Shown piece after piece: positions 54,301 through 62,374 of a stretch of 64,000 nucleotides of DNA; position 1 is the stretch's first letter, and every line of letters starts with the position of its first letter. Position numbers and translations under genes: made by a program. The notes below the pieces were generated by a model that was not told the DNA's origin, did no database searches, and saw only the letters and a program-made list of their open reading frames with translations. This DNA comes from Brumimicrobium sp964585545 (GTDB taxonomy: Bacteria > Bacteroidota > Bacteroidia > Flavobacteriales_D > Crocinitomicaceae), in the NCBI GenBank assembly GCA_964585545.1, contig CAZPDT010000012.1, positions 1 to 64,000 on the forward strand. The letters run 5' to 3'.

Positions 54301-55047
54301 GCACGGTTCCACAAAGGTGCTTTTGTATTGGCACAGGAGAACAACATTGATATTGTTCCGCTTTATATCCACGGCAATTCAAACTTATTGCCCAAGCGTG
54401 ATTTTATTATTTTTGACGGTCAGCATACCTTAGAACTTGGAAAACGGATTGAATTCAATGAAAACACTGAAAAAATCCGCACCAGAGACCTTACCAAGTC
54501 AATAAGTCGGAAATTTAAAGCTCAATTTCAAGCCATCAGGCAACAATTGGAAGACGAAAACTATTTTAAGCAAAAAATACAATTGAGCTTCCTTTATAAA
54601 ACCCAAGACATCATCCGACAATCCCGTGAAGCGTTCAAAACCAACAAAACCCTTTATCACCAATTGAACCCTCATATTGATAAAAAAGCAAAAATATTGA
54701 GGATAGGTAACGATTTAGGAATATGGGACATGATGTTGGTATTGCAACAAGGCAGCAGAAAAGTGTACAGCTATATTGAAAATCAAGACTTGAGAAATAT
54801 TGCAAAGCAAAATTATCTAACACATCATCGGGAATTGCATTATCTGGACAAGTTAGAACCAGTAAAGGCAAGTGTTTTACTCATAACCGCACCGATAGAG
54901 AGCGATACAATCTTTGAAATTATCGAAGCAGAAAACTACAACACAATCATCGTTATTGAAAATTCATTAAATTGTAAACTTATTACTAAATTTGGTTACG
55001 AAATACAGCAGGACAACGCTAAATTCAGCATTTTAAACCGCATTTAA
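51376..55047 (+). CDS. MMPL-type RND exporter fused to a PlsC acyltransferase and a methyltransferase-like tail
   Basis: The product has 1223 residues. Residues 1-850 are an MMPL/RND-type transporter with a first membrane helix at 16-37, two five- to six-helix bundles (about 268-400 and 663-800), extracytoplasmic loops between, and extra helices at 816-848. Residues 875-1050 hold a glycerol-phosphate-type acyltransferase with His898-x4-Asp903 (NHSSFLD) and FPEGTR at 964-969. Residues 1100-1223 resemble a SAM-methyltransferase fold (RIGNDLGIWDMML, then VYSYIENQDLRNIAKQNY), with the glycine-rich loop altered, so it may be inactive. Transporter and acyltransferase are normally separate genes. 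Export coupled to acyl transfer onto a lipid is the obvious reading. It overlaps the GT2 gene by 8 bases. Confidence 0.85.
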   Translation: MDNVFTTIYYNIKKWRIGFFILVLAFLSACIFLISHINFDEDITNILPKENRNEALGKVFQQLDFSDKITVMVNAETDSAKFKLPNIAQTFLDSLSKDSVYYQSIQGEVDGSQIDETFSFVYNNLPLFLDEKDYQKIENRLTKDSIEQRTQDNYKTLISPTGMVARNFILKDPLGFSFIGLKKLRAMGVSKNFIINNGYVSTPDSSTILLFITPTFEGTDTKKNEKFVHQLYALQNTIKAQFKGQAHITYFGSPFIALANANQIKSDIQTTVVLAIAVLMLILIVFYKRLYIPFILFLPAICGATLALTILYLIHPTISAISISIGAILLGVTLDYSIHIITHYREHADIKTLYKNVTQPLLSCSLTTAAAFSCLLLVQSQVLQELGIFAAISILASAFFALLLIPHLYVPKEKEQLKVKSSFIDKIGAYAFEKNKLIIGFILVAITLGIFTFSKVQFNNNISDLNYVPQNMKVAEQKLEEIGSKGEKSIYVSVYGDTLNQLLEKNTAIEQQLNKLKNNGVIKDYTSVGGFVFSKEDQIKKIKKWNTFWQQTRKDSTLLRVDRAAQALGFNANAFQGLNTLLEKEYQPISIADYKNLDLPLLKESLIQKDGFITLSSIVQTDSLHRAEVIRALEQDNVITIDRKHLSEQFLGQIRDDFKALMNYALIVVFIIFIIFFRRIELALMGLIPIVLTGVVTMGFIYLFNLELNIFSLIVTTLVIGVGVDFSIFMTSGLQKWYTTGKNELKTYRISIVLAVLTTVLSIGVLIFAKHPALRSISWIALIGILSAMFITFSFYPLLFKVFIMTRPKKGKAPVSLRLFISAVLSFGYFGAGSLILSLIGIVLTILPIKKEKRQIWLRKRIAKFTKSVMYSNYGVNNKFKNPHNEQFKKPAIIIANHSSFLDTLSIGFLRTRFIFTVNSWVYHSPIFGKAVQSAGYFPVEKGIEEGKGEIVKMINKGISVVVFPEGTRSLTEAIARFHKGAFVLAQENNIDIVPLYIHGNSNLLPKRDFIIFDGQHTLELGKRIEFNENTEKIRTRDLTKSISRKFKAQFQAIRQQLEDENYFKQKIQLSFLYKTQDIIRQSREAFKTNKTLYHQLNPHIDKKAKILRIGNDLGIWDMMLVLQQGSRKVYSYIENQDLRNIAKQNYLTHHRELHYLDKLEPVKASVLLITAPIESDTIFEIIEAENYNTIIVIENSLNCKLITKFGYEIQQDNAKFSILNRI

Positions 55048-56583
55048 TTGAAAAATCGATACGACATAATCATTATAGGAAGTGGAATGGGCGGACTTGT
55101 TTCTGCTGTTGTGCTTGCCAAAGAGGGTTATAAAGTTTGCGTTTTAGAGAAAAACAATCAGTTTGGGGGAAATCTACAAACTTTTGTAAGGGACAAAACC
55201 ATTTTTGATACAGGAGTGCATTACATCGGAGGATTGGCTGCTGGACAAAATCTATTTCAGTATTTTAATTATTTGGGTATAATGGAAGGTCTTCAACTTC
55301 AAAAAATGGATAAAGATGGCTATGATCTCATTACTTTTGACGGAGACAGCAATGCCTATCCACACGCACAAGGTTACGACAACTTTTACAAGCAACTGCT
55401 TGCCTTTTTCCCTGATGAACACAAAGCAATCAAACAATATTGTATGCAAATGCAAGAAGTTTGTCGATTATTCCCACTGTATAATTTAGAAAGTGGATCA
55501 CCATATAACAAAGAAGTTTTATCGCTTAACCTGAAAGAATATCTAGATAATCTAACCCATAATGAAAAATTAAAAGCAGTTTTAGTTGGTTCAAATTTTC
55601 TTTATGCTGGAAACGGAATGGATACCCCCTTTTATGTCCATGCATTATCTGTCAATTCGTATATAAAAAGCGCCTGGCGATTTGTTCGGGGCGGAAGTCA
55701 AATTGCCAAACTCCTCGTTCGACAATTGCGGAAATATAATGGAGAAATATTCAGACGAAATGCTGTTCAGCAAATACTTTTTGAAAATGACAAAGCAATT
55801 GGGGTAGATACAACATCAGGTGAGAAATATTTTGCCAATCAATTCATTTCCAACATTGACATCAATTCTTTATTGCAACTTTCCCCTACAAAGCTTTACA
55901 GAAAGTCGTTTCGTCAACGCATCAAACAATTAAAGATTACGCCTTCATCATTTACGGTACATATTGTTTTCAAACCCCATACTTTTCCCTATATCAATCA
56001 CAATATTTACCATTTTAAGCAACCTGATGATGTTTGGAACGCCTCAGCATCTGTTCGTCCTGCGGATTGGCCAAAAGCCTATATGATTTCTATGGGAATT
56101 CATACAAAAGGTAAAGAATATGCGGACGATATGTCGGTAATGGCTTATATGGATTTTGAAAAAGTGCAACAATGGGAAGAAACAGTAAACACGATTGTTG
56201 AAAAAAGTGACCGCGGAACTGACTATAAAGCGTTTAAACAAAAACACATCGACATTGTTTTAAACGAGCTGGAATCAAAATACCCAAATATCAAACAATG
56301 TATTCATTCCGTATATGCAACGACTCCCCTTTCGTATCGTGATTATATCGGAAGTTTTAAAGGCAACATGTATGGATTTGTCAAAGAAACCAACAACCCA
56401 ATGGCAACTTTCTTTTCACCAAAAACAAGAGTTTCCAATTTTTTTGTCACTGGCCAAACAGTAAACATGCACGGAATAATGGGAACAACGATTGGAGCAA
56501 TCAATACATGTTCAGAAATTATTGGCAAAGAAAAATTACTTCATAAGATAAAAAATTATCAAAATGAACCCACAGAAATATAA
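55048..56583 (+). CDS. CrtI/phytoene-desaturase-like FAD oxidoreductase
   Basis: The 511-residue flavoprotein has N-terminal FAD motif IIIIGSGMGGLVSAVVLAKEG (7-27) and the FGGNLQT loop. The C-terminal MHGIMGTTIGAINTCSEIIG segment is typical of the phytoene-dehydrogenase/retinol-saturase family. It would oxidise or saturate the conjugated chain or its aryl head. The start is TTG at 55048, directly following the TAA of the transporter gene without a gap, which implies re-initiation. No nearby ATG matches. It ends overlapping the next gene by 20 bases. Confidence 0.82.
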   Translation: MKNRYDIIIIGSGMGGLVSAVVLAKEGYKVCVLEKNNQFGGNLQTFVRDKTIFDTGVHYIGGLAAGQNLFQYFNYLGIMEGLQLQKMDKDGYDLITFDGDSNAYPHAQGYDNFYKQLLAFFPDEHKAIKQYCMQMQEVCRLFPLYNLESGSPYNKEVLSLNLKEYLDNLTHNEKLKAVLVGSNFLYAGNGMDTPFYVHALSVNSYIKSAWRFVRGGSQIAKLLVRQLRKYNGEIFRRNAVQQILFENDKAIGVDTTSGEKYFANQFISNIDINSLLQLSPTKLYRKSFRQRIKQLKITPSSFTVHIVFKPHTFPYINHNIYHFKQPDDVWNASASVRPADWPKAYMISMGIHTKGKEYADDMSVMAYMDFEKVQQWEETVNTIVEKSDRGTDYKAFKQKHIDIVLNELESKYPNIKQCIHSVYATTPLSYRDYIGSFKGNMYGFVKETNNPMATFFSPKTRVSNFFVTGQTVNMHGIMGTTIGAINTCSEIIGKEKLLHKIKNYQNEPTEI

Positions 56584-58252
56584 ATTGCTCGTTTTTATTG
56601 CATTGGCAAATGTTGTCCTACTGTCCTCTTGTCGGATTGGTGTGGGAAAATCGCTTGCATATCGGCCAGACATAAGTGCGTATGATACTGTTCGGCCTAT
56701 TATTGTTCGACACAATGATAGCCTGTTTTCATCAGGCGATAATTATCTGATTAAGAACAAATACCAACAATGGGAACTTTATATTGAAGGTAATCCCATG
56801 GAAAGGGGATTATTGGCAGGCGCCTTAATGGATTCATTAATTTTTAGACAAGAGCATATTTTCTTTGGTAAAATACAAGAGTTTATGCCCGAAGAGAAAC
56901 AACAAAAAAGAATCACTAAATATACGAGGTGGTTCAATAGAAAGCTCTACAAATACGTTCCGCAAGAATATGAAGTTGAAATTTATGGACTTTCGCGCTA
57001 TGCTTCTCACGATTTCGACTATATCGCCAATCCCTTTACACGAACTTTGTATTTGCATGCTGCTCATGATATCGGTCATGCATTGGTGGATATGGGAAAA
57101 ATCAATGTGGGCTGTACTTCTGCTGCACTCTGGGGCGAAAATACACCCGATGGAAAGTTGCTCGTGGGACGAAATTTAGATTTTTATTTTGATGATGGCT
57201 TTGCAGAAAACAAGTTGATTCTTTTTATGAATCCCGACCAAGGAATTCCTTTTGTCTCTGTTTCCTGGCCTGGATTCCTCGGTGTTGTTTCAGGCATGAA
57301 TAAAGCGGGTATAACTTTAACAATGAACTCAGGGAAATCAAAAATCCCATTTAAAGCAAAAGAACCCATTTCGATTGTTGCCAGAGACATTCTTCAGCAC
57401 GCCTCCACAATCGATGAAGCGATAGAAATTGCAAGAAACAGTGAAGTTTTTGTTTCAGAAGCGTTTTTAATCGGCAGTGCTAAAGAAAACAAGGCTGTTT
57501 CTATTGAAATGTCACCCAAAAATTTCGGTGTTTATGAAACGCCCAATTCCAGGTTGGTTTGTGCCAATCACTTCCAAAGTGAGGAATATAAAAAAGACAA
57601 ACGCAATAAAGACCGTATTGAAAATGGACATTCATTGTACCGTTATGAAAGAATGAATCAATTGTTGGACAGCACAAAATGGGTTGACCCACCAAAAATG
57701 GCAAAAATCCTTCGCAATAAAGATGGTCTTCAAAACATAAAGTTGGGCTATGGAAATGAGGAAGCGATTAACCAATTGTTGGCACACCACGGCGTGATTT
57801 TTAAACCTTCAAAAGGTTTGATTTGGGTGTCCTCCAATCCCTATAATCTAGGGGCGTTTACAGCTTATGATTTAAACAAAATTTTCGATACGAACAGAAC
57901 GGTAACCTATACGCCACAATATATTGATTCCCTCACCATTCCTGAAGATCCGTTTGTGCATACCCAAGATTTCAAAAATTATGAGAAGTACAGAAAAATG
58001 GATCGCATCATCGACAAGGCGCTGTCCAAAGAAGATGAAAACTTTGATCCTCAAGTTCTAAAGGAATATTGCAATTTAAACCCCGATTTATGGATTGTAT
58101 ATTACAAATCGGGTTTGCTTAATCTCAATGCTGAAAGATATACACTTGCAAAGGACGCGTTTGAAAAAGCTTTAAAATTGGAAATTACAACAGCTCCTGA
58201 TCGTGAGGAAATAGAGAAAAAATTAAAGAAAACCAATAGAAAACTCAAATGA
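56564..58252 (+). CDS. Lipid-anchored Ntn-hydrolase-like acyltransferase/amidase (peptidase C45 type)
   Basis: The 562-residue lipoprotein has signal peptide and lipobox LLSSC (Cys23), so it should be exported and membrane-anchored. Residues 65-380 resemble acyl-CoA:6-aminopenicillanate acyltransferase (C45). Cys184 follows Gly183 (NVGCTSAALWG), the position where this family cleaves itself to expose a catalytic N-terminal Cys. GRNLDFYFDDG follows at 202-212. The C-terminal part (about 495-560) is TPR-like (SGLLNLNAERYTLAKDAFEKALKL). It may transfer the acyl chain to an amine or act as an amidase outside the cytoplasm. It overlaps the CrtI-like gene by 20 bases. Confidence 0.78.
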   Translation: MNPQKYKLLVFIALANVVLLSSCRIGVGKSLAYRPDISAYDTVRPIIVRHNDSLFSSGDNYLIKNKYQQWELYIEGNPMERGLLAGALMDSLIFRQEHIFFGKIQEFMPEEKQQKRITKYTRWFNRKLYKYVPQEYEVEIYGLSRYASHDFDYIANPFTRTLYLHAAHDIGHALVDMGKINVGCTSAALWGENTPDGKLLVGRNLDFYFDDGFAENKLILFMNPDQGIPFVSVSWPGFLGVVSGMNKAGITLTMNSGKSKIPFKAKEPISIVARDILQHASTIDEAIEIARNSEVFVSEAFLIGSAKENKAVSIEMSPKNFGVYETPNSRLVCANHFQSEEYKKDKRNKDRIENGHSLYRYERMNQLLDSTKWVDPPKMAKILRNKDGLQNIKLGYGNEEAINQLLAHHGVIFKPSKGLIWVSSNPYNLGAFTAYDLNKIFDTNRTVTYTPQYIDSLTIPEDPFVHTQDFKNYEKYRKMDRIIDKALSKEDENFDPQVLKEYCNLNPDLWIVYYKSGLLNLNAERYTLAKDAFEKALKLEITTAPDREEIEKKLKKTNRKLK

Positions 58253-59538
58253 TTCCCAACATAGAAAAAGAAAGTTTACAAAATATAAAGCAGTTTCAGG
58301 AAGAGAAATTAAGAGCCCAACTTCAATTTGTCTATGCGAATTCCAAGTTCTATAGGCGTCTTTACGACCAGAAAAACATCGCAATCAATACCATCCAAAC
58401 AATAGCTGACCTTGTTCAACTTCCCGTTACCACAAAGGATGATTTGCAAAAACACAATGCTGATTTTTTCTGTGTTGAACCTCATTTAATTATCGACCAT
58501 GCAAGTACTTCTGGAACGACTGGAAAGCCTGTCAATTTTGGCATTACCGACAAAGACTTAGATCGTTTAGCCTACAATGAAGCCATTTCCTTTGCTTGCG
58601 CAGGAATACAAAAAACCGACATTGTTCAACTCATGACTACCATGGACCGTCAATTTATGGCAGGATTAGCCTATTTCTTGGGCTTGCGCAAATTAGGCGC
58701 TGGTGTGATTCGAACAGGAGCTGGAATTCCTGCATTACAGTGGGAATCTATTTTAAAAAATAAGCCCAGTTATTTAATTGCTGTTCCTTCATTTTTGCTC
58801 AAACTCATTGATTATGCTGAAAAGAACAACATTGACTTAACAAAAACCAGTGTTAAAGGAGCCATTTGTATTGGAGAACCGTTAAGACGCCTTGATTACA
58901 GTCCTTCTTCATTGGCGCAACGCATCAATGAAAAGTGGGACATTCAATTGTTCTCCACCTACGCTTCCACAGAAATGAGTACTGCATTTACGGAGTGCGA
59001 ATACATGCATGGAGGGCACAGTCACCCCGAATTAATCATTACGGAAATATTGGATGAAAATGATCAACCTGTTAAGGCAGGAGAAATCGGAGGATTAACG
59101 ATTACAACATTGGGTATTGAAGGACTTCCCTTGGTACGATTTAAAACGGGCGACATGGTAAAAATTGATTATACACCTTGCAAATGTGGTCGCAATACGC
59201 CGCGCATAGGTCCAGTTGTCGGCAGAACAAAGCAAATGATTAAATACAAAGGAACAACGCTCTTCCCTCCTGCTATTCACGATGTTTTAAATGGCTGTAA
59301 GGAAATTGCAGAACATTTGATTGTCCTCTCAAAGAATTCCTTGGGAACGGATGATGTTCTCGTGAAGATGGTGAGTGAAGATACCTCTGAGGCCTTCGTT
59401 AAGGAGCTAAAAGAGCAGTTTCAGGCAAAGATTAGGGTTGTACCACAGATGGAGTTTATTCCGAGTGAGGAATTGAATCAAATTTTAAAATCTTCGCACA
59501 GTCGCAAGCCGAAGTGGGTGGTTGATTTGAGAAAGTGA
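58249..59538 (+). CDS. Adenylate-forming aryl-CoA/ACP ligase (PaaK/F390-synthetase-like)
   Basis: The 429-residue ANL-family enzyme has ATP-binding STSGTTGKP at 86-94, the YASTEMSTAFTEC A5-like segment near 240 and the RFKTGDMV motif carrying the ribose-binding Asp near 301. The GRTKQMIKYKGTTLFPP C-terminal hinge is typical of phenylacetate-CoA ligase relatives. It contains a Cys-rich metal-like patch CKCGRN near 315. In this cluster the likely substrate is the aryl acid from the ammonia-lyase, loaded to CoA or ACP as starter. The ATG overlaps the previous stop by four bases (ATGA), and this is the last gene of the rightward operon. Confidence 0.83.
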   Translation: MIPNIEKESLQNIKQFQEEKLRAQLQFVYANSKFYRRLYDQKNIAINTIQTIADLVQLPVTTKDDLQKHNADFFCVEPHLIIDHASTSGTTGKPVNFGITDKDLDRLAYNEAISFACAGIQKTDIVQLMTTMDRQFMAGLAYFLGLRKLGAGVIRTGAGIPALQWESILKNKPSYLIAVPSFLLKLIDYAEKNNIDLTKTSVKGAICIGEPLRRLDYSPSSLAQRINEKWDIQLFSTYASTEMSTAFTECEYMHGGHSHPELIITEILDENDQPVKAGEIGGLTITTLGIEGLPLVRFKTGDMVKIDYTPCKCGRNTPRIGPVVGRTKQMIKYKGTTLFPPAIHDVLNGCKEIAEHLIVLSKNSLGTDDVLVKMVSEDTSEAFVKELKEQFQAKIRVVPQMEFIPSEELNQILKSSHSRKPKWVVDLRK

Positions 59539-59811
59539 TTTGGATGTTACTGATGTTTTATTAATTGGTGGATATAGCGTGTGGCAAAACGCCATTTGAC
59601 GTATATATCTCCTACACACACTCTTAACACCAAGCGAAAAAGGCATAATTGCACTATTAATTAAGCATTAAATAGGATTAAACAACAAAAACAAATTGAG
59701 AAAGATGGAAAATCTTTTGGGGTAAAGGATGATATTGAGTTTGGATACTTAAATGTAATACCTCTTCGGGCTTTTGGATTAAATTATTAAAAAGAAAAGG
59801 GTAAAAAATGC
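59539..59811. other. Intergenic region between convergent pigment operons
   Basis: The 273 bases carry no intact gene and no clear terminator. A 41-codon open stretch (59665-59790) with protein-like composition may be a gene remnant; it is listed separately. Confidence 0.4.
59665..59790 (+). pseudogene. Possible 3' remnant of a lost gene
   Basis: In one frame, 41 codons end at a TAA (59788-59790) and read as a plausible protein end: KQIEKDGKSFGVKDDIEFGY, then LNVIPLRAFGLNY. There is no start codon or ribosome site, and a stop lies immediately upstream. The composition looks like a beta-barrel or enzyme C-terminus, but I cannot name the family. Confidence 0.3.
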
Positions 59812-60894
59812 CTACTTTTTCTTCAAGGCCAACAAAGTATGCGCAATCCCTTTCATATTGTGCTGATCCACAATTTTAAATCCAGCTTTATCAATGAGCT
59901 TAAAGAATACTTTGCTATCGTACATTTGACTGCAGCCATTTGCCATTGTAGTAAAATAAAGGGAAGTCATTTGAAGGGCAAAAGCTGAAATTTCAAAATC
60001 TTGTAAATCCCAAAAGGTTTCGTTGATAAAAATGGTGGTGTTTTCATCTGCTACTTGATAACATTTCTTAAGGATAGCCACAATTTGGTCATCAGAAAAA
60101 CAATCCAAGAACTGACTCATCCAGATAACGTCGTATCCTTTGGGCAAATTGTTTTCAGGTTTACGAATATCCATTTCGTGGTAAGACGTTCTGTCGGCAA
60201 AACCAGCATCGGCAATCGCTTCTTTCGCAACGTTAAGCTGTACATCTAAATCAACCAATCCAAGTTCAACATCTTTGTTGTAATTCATACAGTTCAATGC
60301 CCATCTTCCTGTATTTCCACCTATGTCCATTATCTTTTTTGGTTGCACTTCAAAAACTAGCGGTAATAGCTCATCAAAGGTTATATCTGAATAATGATGG
60401 TCAAATTTAAACCAACTGTCTTTTGCTTTTTGAGGTAAATAAGGCAATCCTTCGTAAATGTGTTTCCACTTGCCCAACTTTTTTAATCCTTCTGGCTTAG
60501 AGTTTTCAATGCTTTCTTGCAAGGAGTCGGCACCTTCGTAGCAGACGTCCTTCATAAAGTTGTAATTGGTTACAACACTTTTATCATTTAAAAAGAAATA
60601 GCCAGTTTTGGAGAGAAAAATTCTATCCTTCTTGCGATAAACAAGACCTATGCCCATTCCCGCCTCGATAAGAATACGCACTCCATAATGAGATATATCA
60701 ACTTGATCAACGATCTCTTCAATGGTTATTCCATCAGATTTTTGAATTATAGTTAAGATATTCTTTTCTTTCAATAGGCTTGTCGCCTCCCAAACATAAG
60801 GCGCAAATGCTATGAAATGAGCATGATTTATTGCATCTATTGCTTTGGAAGAATCATTGTCAAATAGCATTGCTCTCTCTTTAGTTGTATCCAT
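59812..60894 (-). CDS. SAM-dependent methyltransferase with winged-helix N-terminus
   Basis: The 360-residue protein has the layout of class I O-methyltransferases of the family-2 type. Its N-terminal helical/winged-helix domain (about 20-110) is used for dimerisation and substrate contact. The Rossmann methyltransferase domain has motif I MDIGGNTGRWAL at 189-200 and the acidic VDLDVQ loop near 220. The DVIWMSQFLDCFSD segment near 255 carries the post-motif acidic residues. It may methylate the aryl ring hydroxyl or carbon of the pigment. It is on the minus strand, convergent with the ligase operon. Confidence 0.82.
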   Translation of the reverse strand: MDTTKERAMLFDNDSSKAIDAINHAHFIAFAPYVWEATSLLKEKNILTIIQKSDGITIEEIVDQVDISHYGVRILIEAGMGIGLVYRKKDRIFLSKTGYFFLNDKSVVTNYNFMKDVCYEGADSLQESIENSKPEGLKKLGKWKHIYEGLPYLPQKAKDSWFKFDHHYSDITFDELLPLVFEVQPKKIMDIGGNTGRWALNCMNYNKDVELGLVDLDVQLNVAKEAIADAGFADRTSYHEMDIRKPENNLPKGYDVIWMSQFLDCFSDDQIVAILKKCYQVADENTTIFINETFWDLQDFEISAFALQMTSLYFTTMANGCSQMYDSKVFFKLIDKAGFKIVDQHNMKGIAHTLLALKKK

Positions 60895-61170
60895 GGTCTG
60901 TTTTATACCTTAATTTAGCATCTCATAATAATGATTGTAAAGATAACATTATATTCAGATATGGAAAGTATAGCTCAAGCAAATTCTCACAATATATCCT
61001 GTGAATAAAACATCAATAACATTTACTTAAAGGCAAGTAAAAAAATACCCAAAATGATAACCCCTAACAACAACGCTTTTCAGATCCCTCAACATCTGCA
61101 ATATTTTCGGGTTAACCCTGAATAAAAGGAGATGAGATATAATCAACCGATTATGTGACGGATGATGAGC
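60895..61170. other. Intergenic region
   Basis: The 276 bases separate the methyltransferase gene from the lipoprotein gene on the same strand. I see no gene, no convincing promoter (a weak TATCTTTA near the methyltransferase start only) and no hairpin. Confidence 0.4.
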
Positions 61171-61785
61171 TTAATAGCGTTTTTTTAAAGCAATATTTAT
61201 TGGTATTTCATGGGAAATAAATAAGATGGAATCTGCTGTTTCTGATTGCCCGTAGAAATAGATATCAACTTTGTCCTTAAATACAGAAGCTTGCTTTAGA
61301 TGGGTCAAGCGATCATTAGAATCAATATACAAAAACATTCTTTTGCCTTGAAATTTCGATTGTATTACAGATTCTTGGTCGAATTTGAACATTTTCTTCA
61401 CTTTGTAATTGGAGTGAACCAACAAATGAAGGTACTTTTTGAGTTTTTTAAGAATAATTTTCCGGTTTAAATCCTCCATGATATAATGTACCTTAACTTT
61501 TTCGTTTTGAAATTCAAAGTCCAGTAAAGTATTGCCAAAATCAGATAACAAGGCCAACCTTTTATGGTACTCACCGAAATTCTTAACCGCTAAAATCCCA
61601 TTGATGGAATTGTCAAAGGCTTCAATATTCGCTTGGTATGAATATTCCTTTTGAGGAACATTAAAATAGGGAATGGTATATTTTTGTGTTTTAATTACTA
61701 GTCTTTCTCCCGAGATATTCTGTTGAGCACATCCACTCAAAAAAAAGAGGCTAATGACTAAAAATAAGCGGGTCAATTTTGACAT
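61171..61785 (-). CDS. Small lipoprotein of the pigment cluster
   Basis: The 204-residue protein has a lipoprotein signal with lipobox LSGC (Cys19). The mature domain is beta-rich (IKTQKYTIPYFNVPQKEYSY, GILAVKNFGEYHKRL, GNTLLDFEFQNEKV). The start at 61785 is needed for the signal peptide and overlaps the LolA-like gene by 35 bases in another frame. A small lipoprotein beside a LolA-like carrier is a regular companion in aryl-polyene clusters, where they may deliver the product to the outer membrane. I cannot name a precise family. Confidence 0.72.
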   Translation of the reverse strand: MSKLTRLFLVISLFFLSGCAQQNISGERLVIKTQKYTIPYFNVPQKEYSYQANIEAFDNSINGILAVKNFGEYHKRLALLSDFGNTLLDFEFQNEKVKVHYIMEDLNRKIILKKLKKYLHLLVHSNYKVKKMFKFDQESVIQSKFQGKRMFLYIDSNDRLTHLKQASVFKDKVDIYFYGQSETADSILFISHEIPINIALKKRY

Positions 61786-62374
61786 TTAATTCTTTGTTTT
61801 TAAATGAAATAAAGGTGAAATCTCCCGACGGTTCAACCATTTTCACTTTTGCAACCGTACCATTATTTTTCGGGAAATACAATTGTACTTTTTGTATGTA
61901 TTTCCTTAATGTTTTATCATTGGGGAGCAGCTTTACAACAATAAAATTCCCTGACTTAAAGTAACTGATATTGAATTCCTTGTCGTCAAATAATCGACCG
62001 CTGAGGCTGCCCGAAATGAGGTGATTGATTTTTTTAAACATTTTTTGGTCTGTATTTACCGCACTTTTCTTCCCGTTGTCATTAATCAGAATGATATTGT
62101 CTTTAAAAATCACGCTGTATTGATTGGGAGAGGTATACTCCCATTTTAAAGTTCCTTCCCCATTGAGATACATTTTTCCTTTAGATTCAATGTCGTTCGA
62201 CAAGAAAGACATGTGCTTTTTTTGAACAAAATCTGTTCGAATGGATTTGAGCGTTTTGGTTTCCTTCTCAACTTGTTGTCTAAATGCTTTAATTTCTTCT
62301 GTACTCAACTTTTGTTCTTGAGCAAAAACATGCAAACACAAAAATGGGGCAATCAATAAAATCGTTTTCATCAT
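61751..62374 (-). CDS. LolA-like outer-membrane lipoprotein carrier
   Basis: The 207-residue periplasmic protein has a signal peptide (1-18, ending HVFA, then Q). The LolA-fold pattern is visible: TDFVQKKHMSFLSNDIESKG, then GKMYLNGEGTLKWEYTSPNQ, then YSVIFKDNIILINDNGKKS, ending in VKMVEPSGDFTFISF. This incomplete beta-barrel with a hydrophobic cavity shuttles lipids or lipoproteins. Such paralogues in polyene clusters are thought to carry the pigment rather than lipoproteins. It overlaps the deacetylase gene by four bases and the downstream lipoprotein gene by 35 bases. Confidence 0.82.
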   Translation of the reverse strand: MMKTILLIAPFLCLHVFAQEQKLSTEEIKAFRQQVEKETKTLKSIRTDFVQKKHMSFLSNDIESKGKMYLNGEGTLKWEYTSPNQYSVIFKDNIILINDNGKKSAVNTDQKMFKKINHLISGSLSGRLFDDKEFNISYFKSGNFIVVKLLPNDKTLRKYIQKVQLYFPKNNGTVAKVKMVEPSGDFTFISFKNKELNVKIDPLIFSH

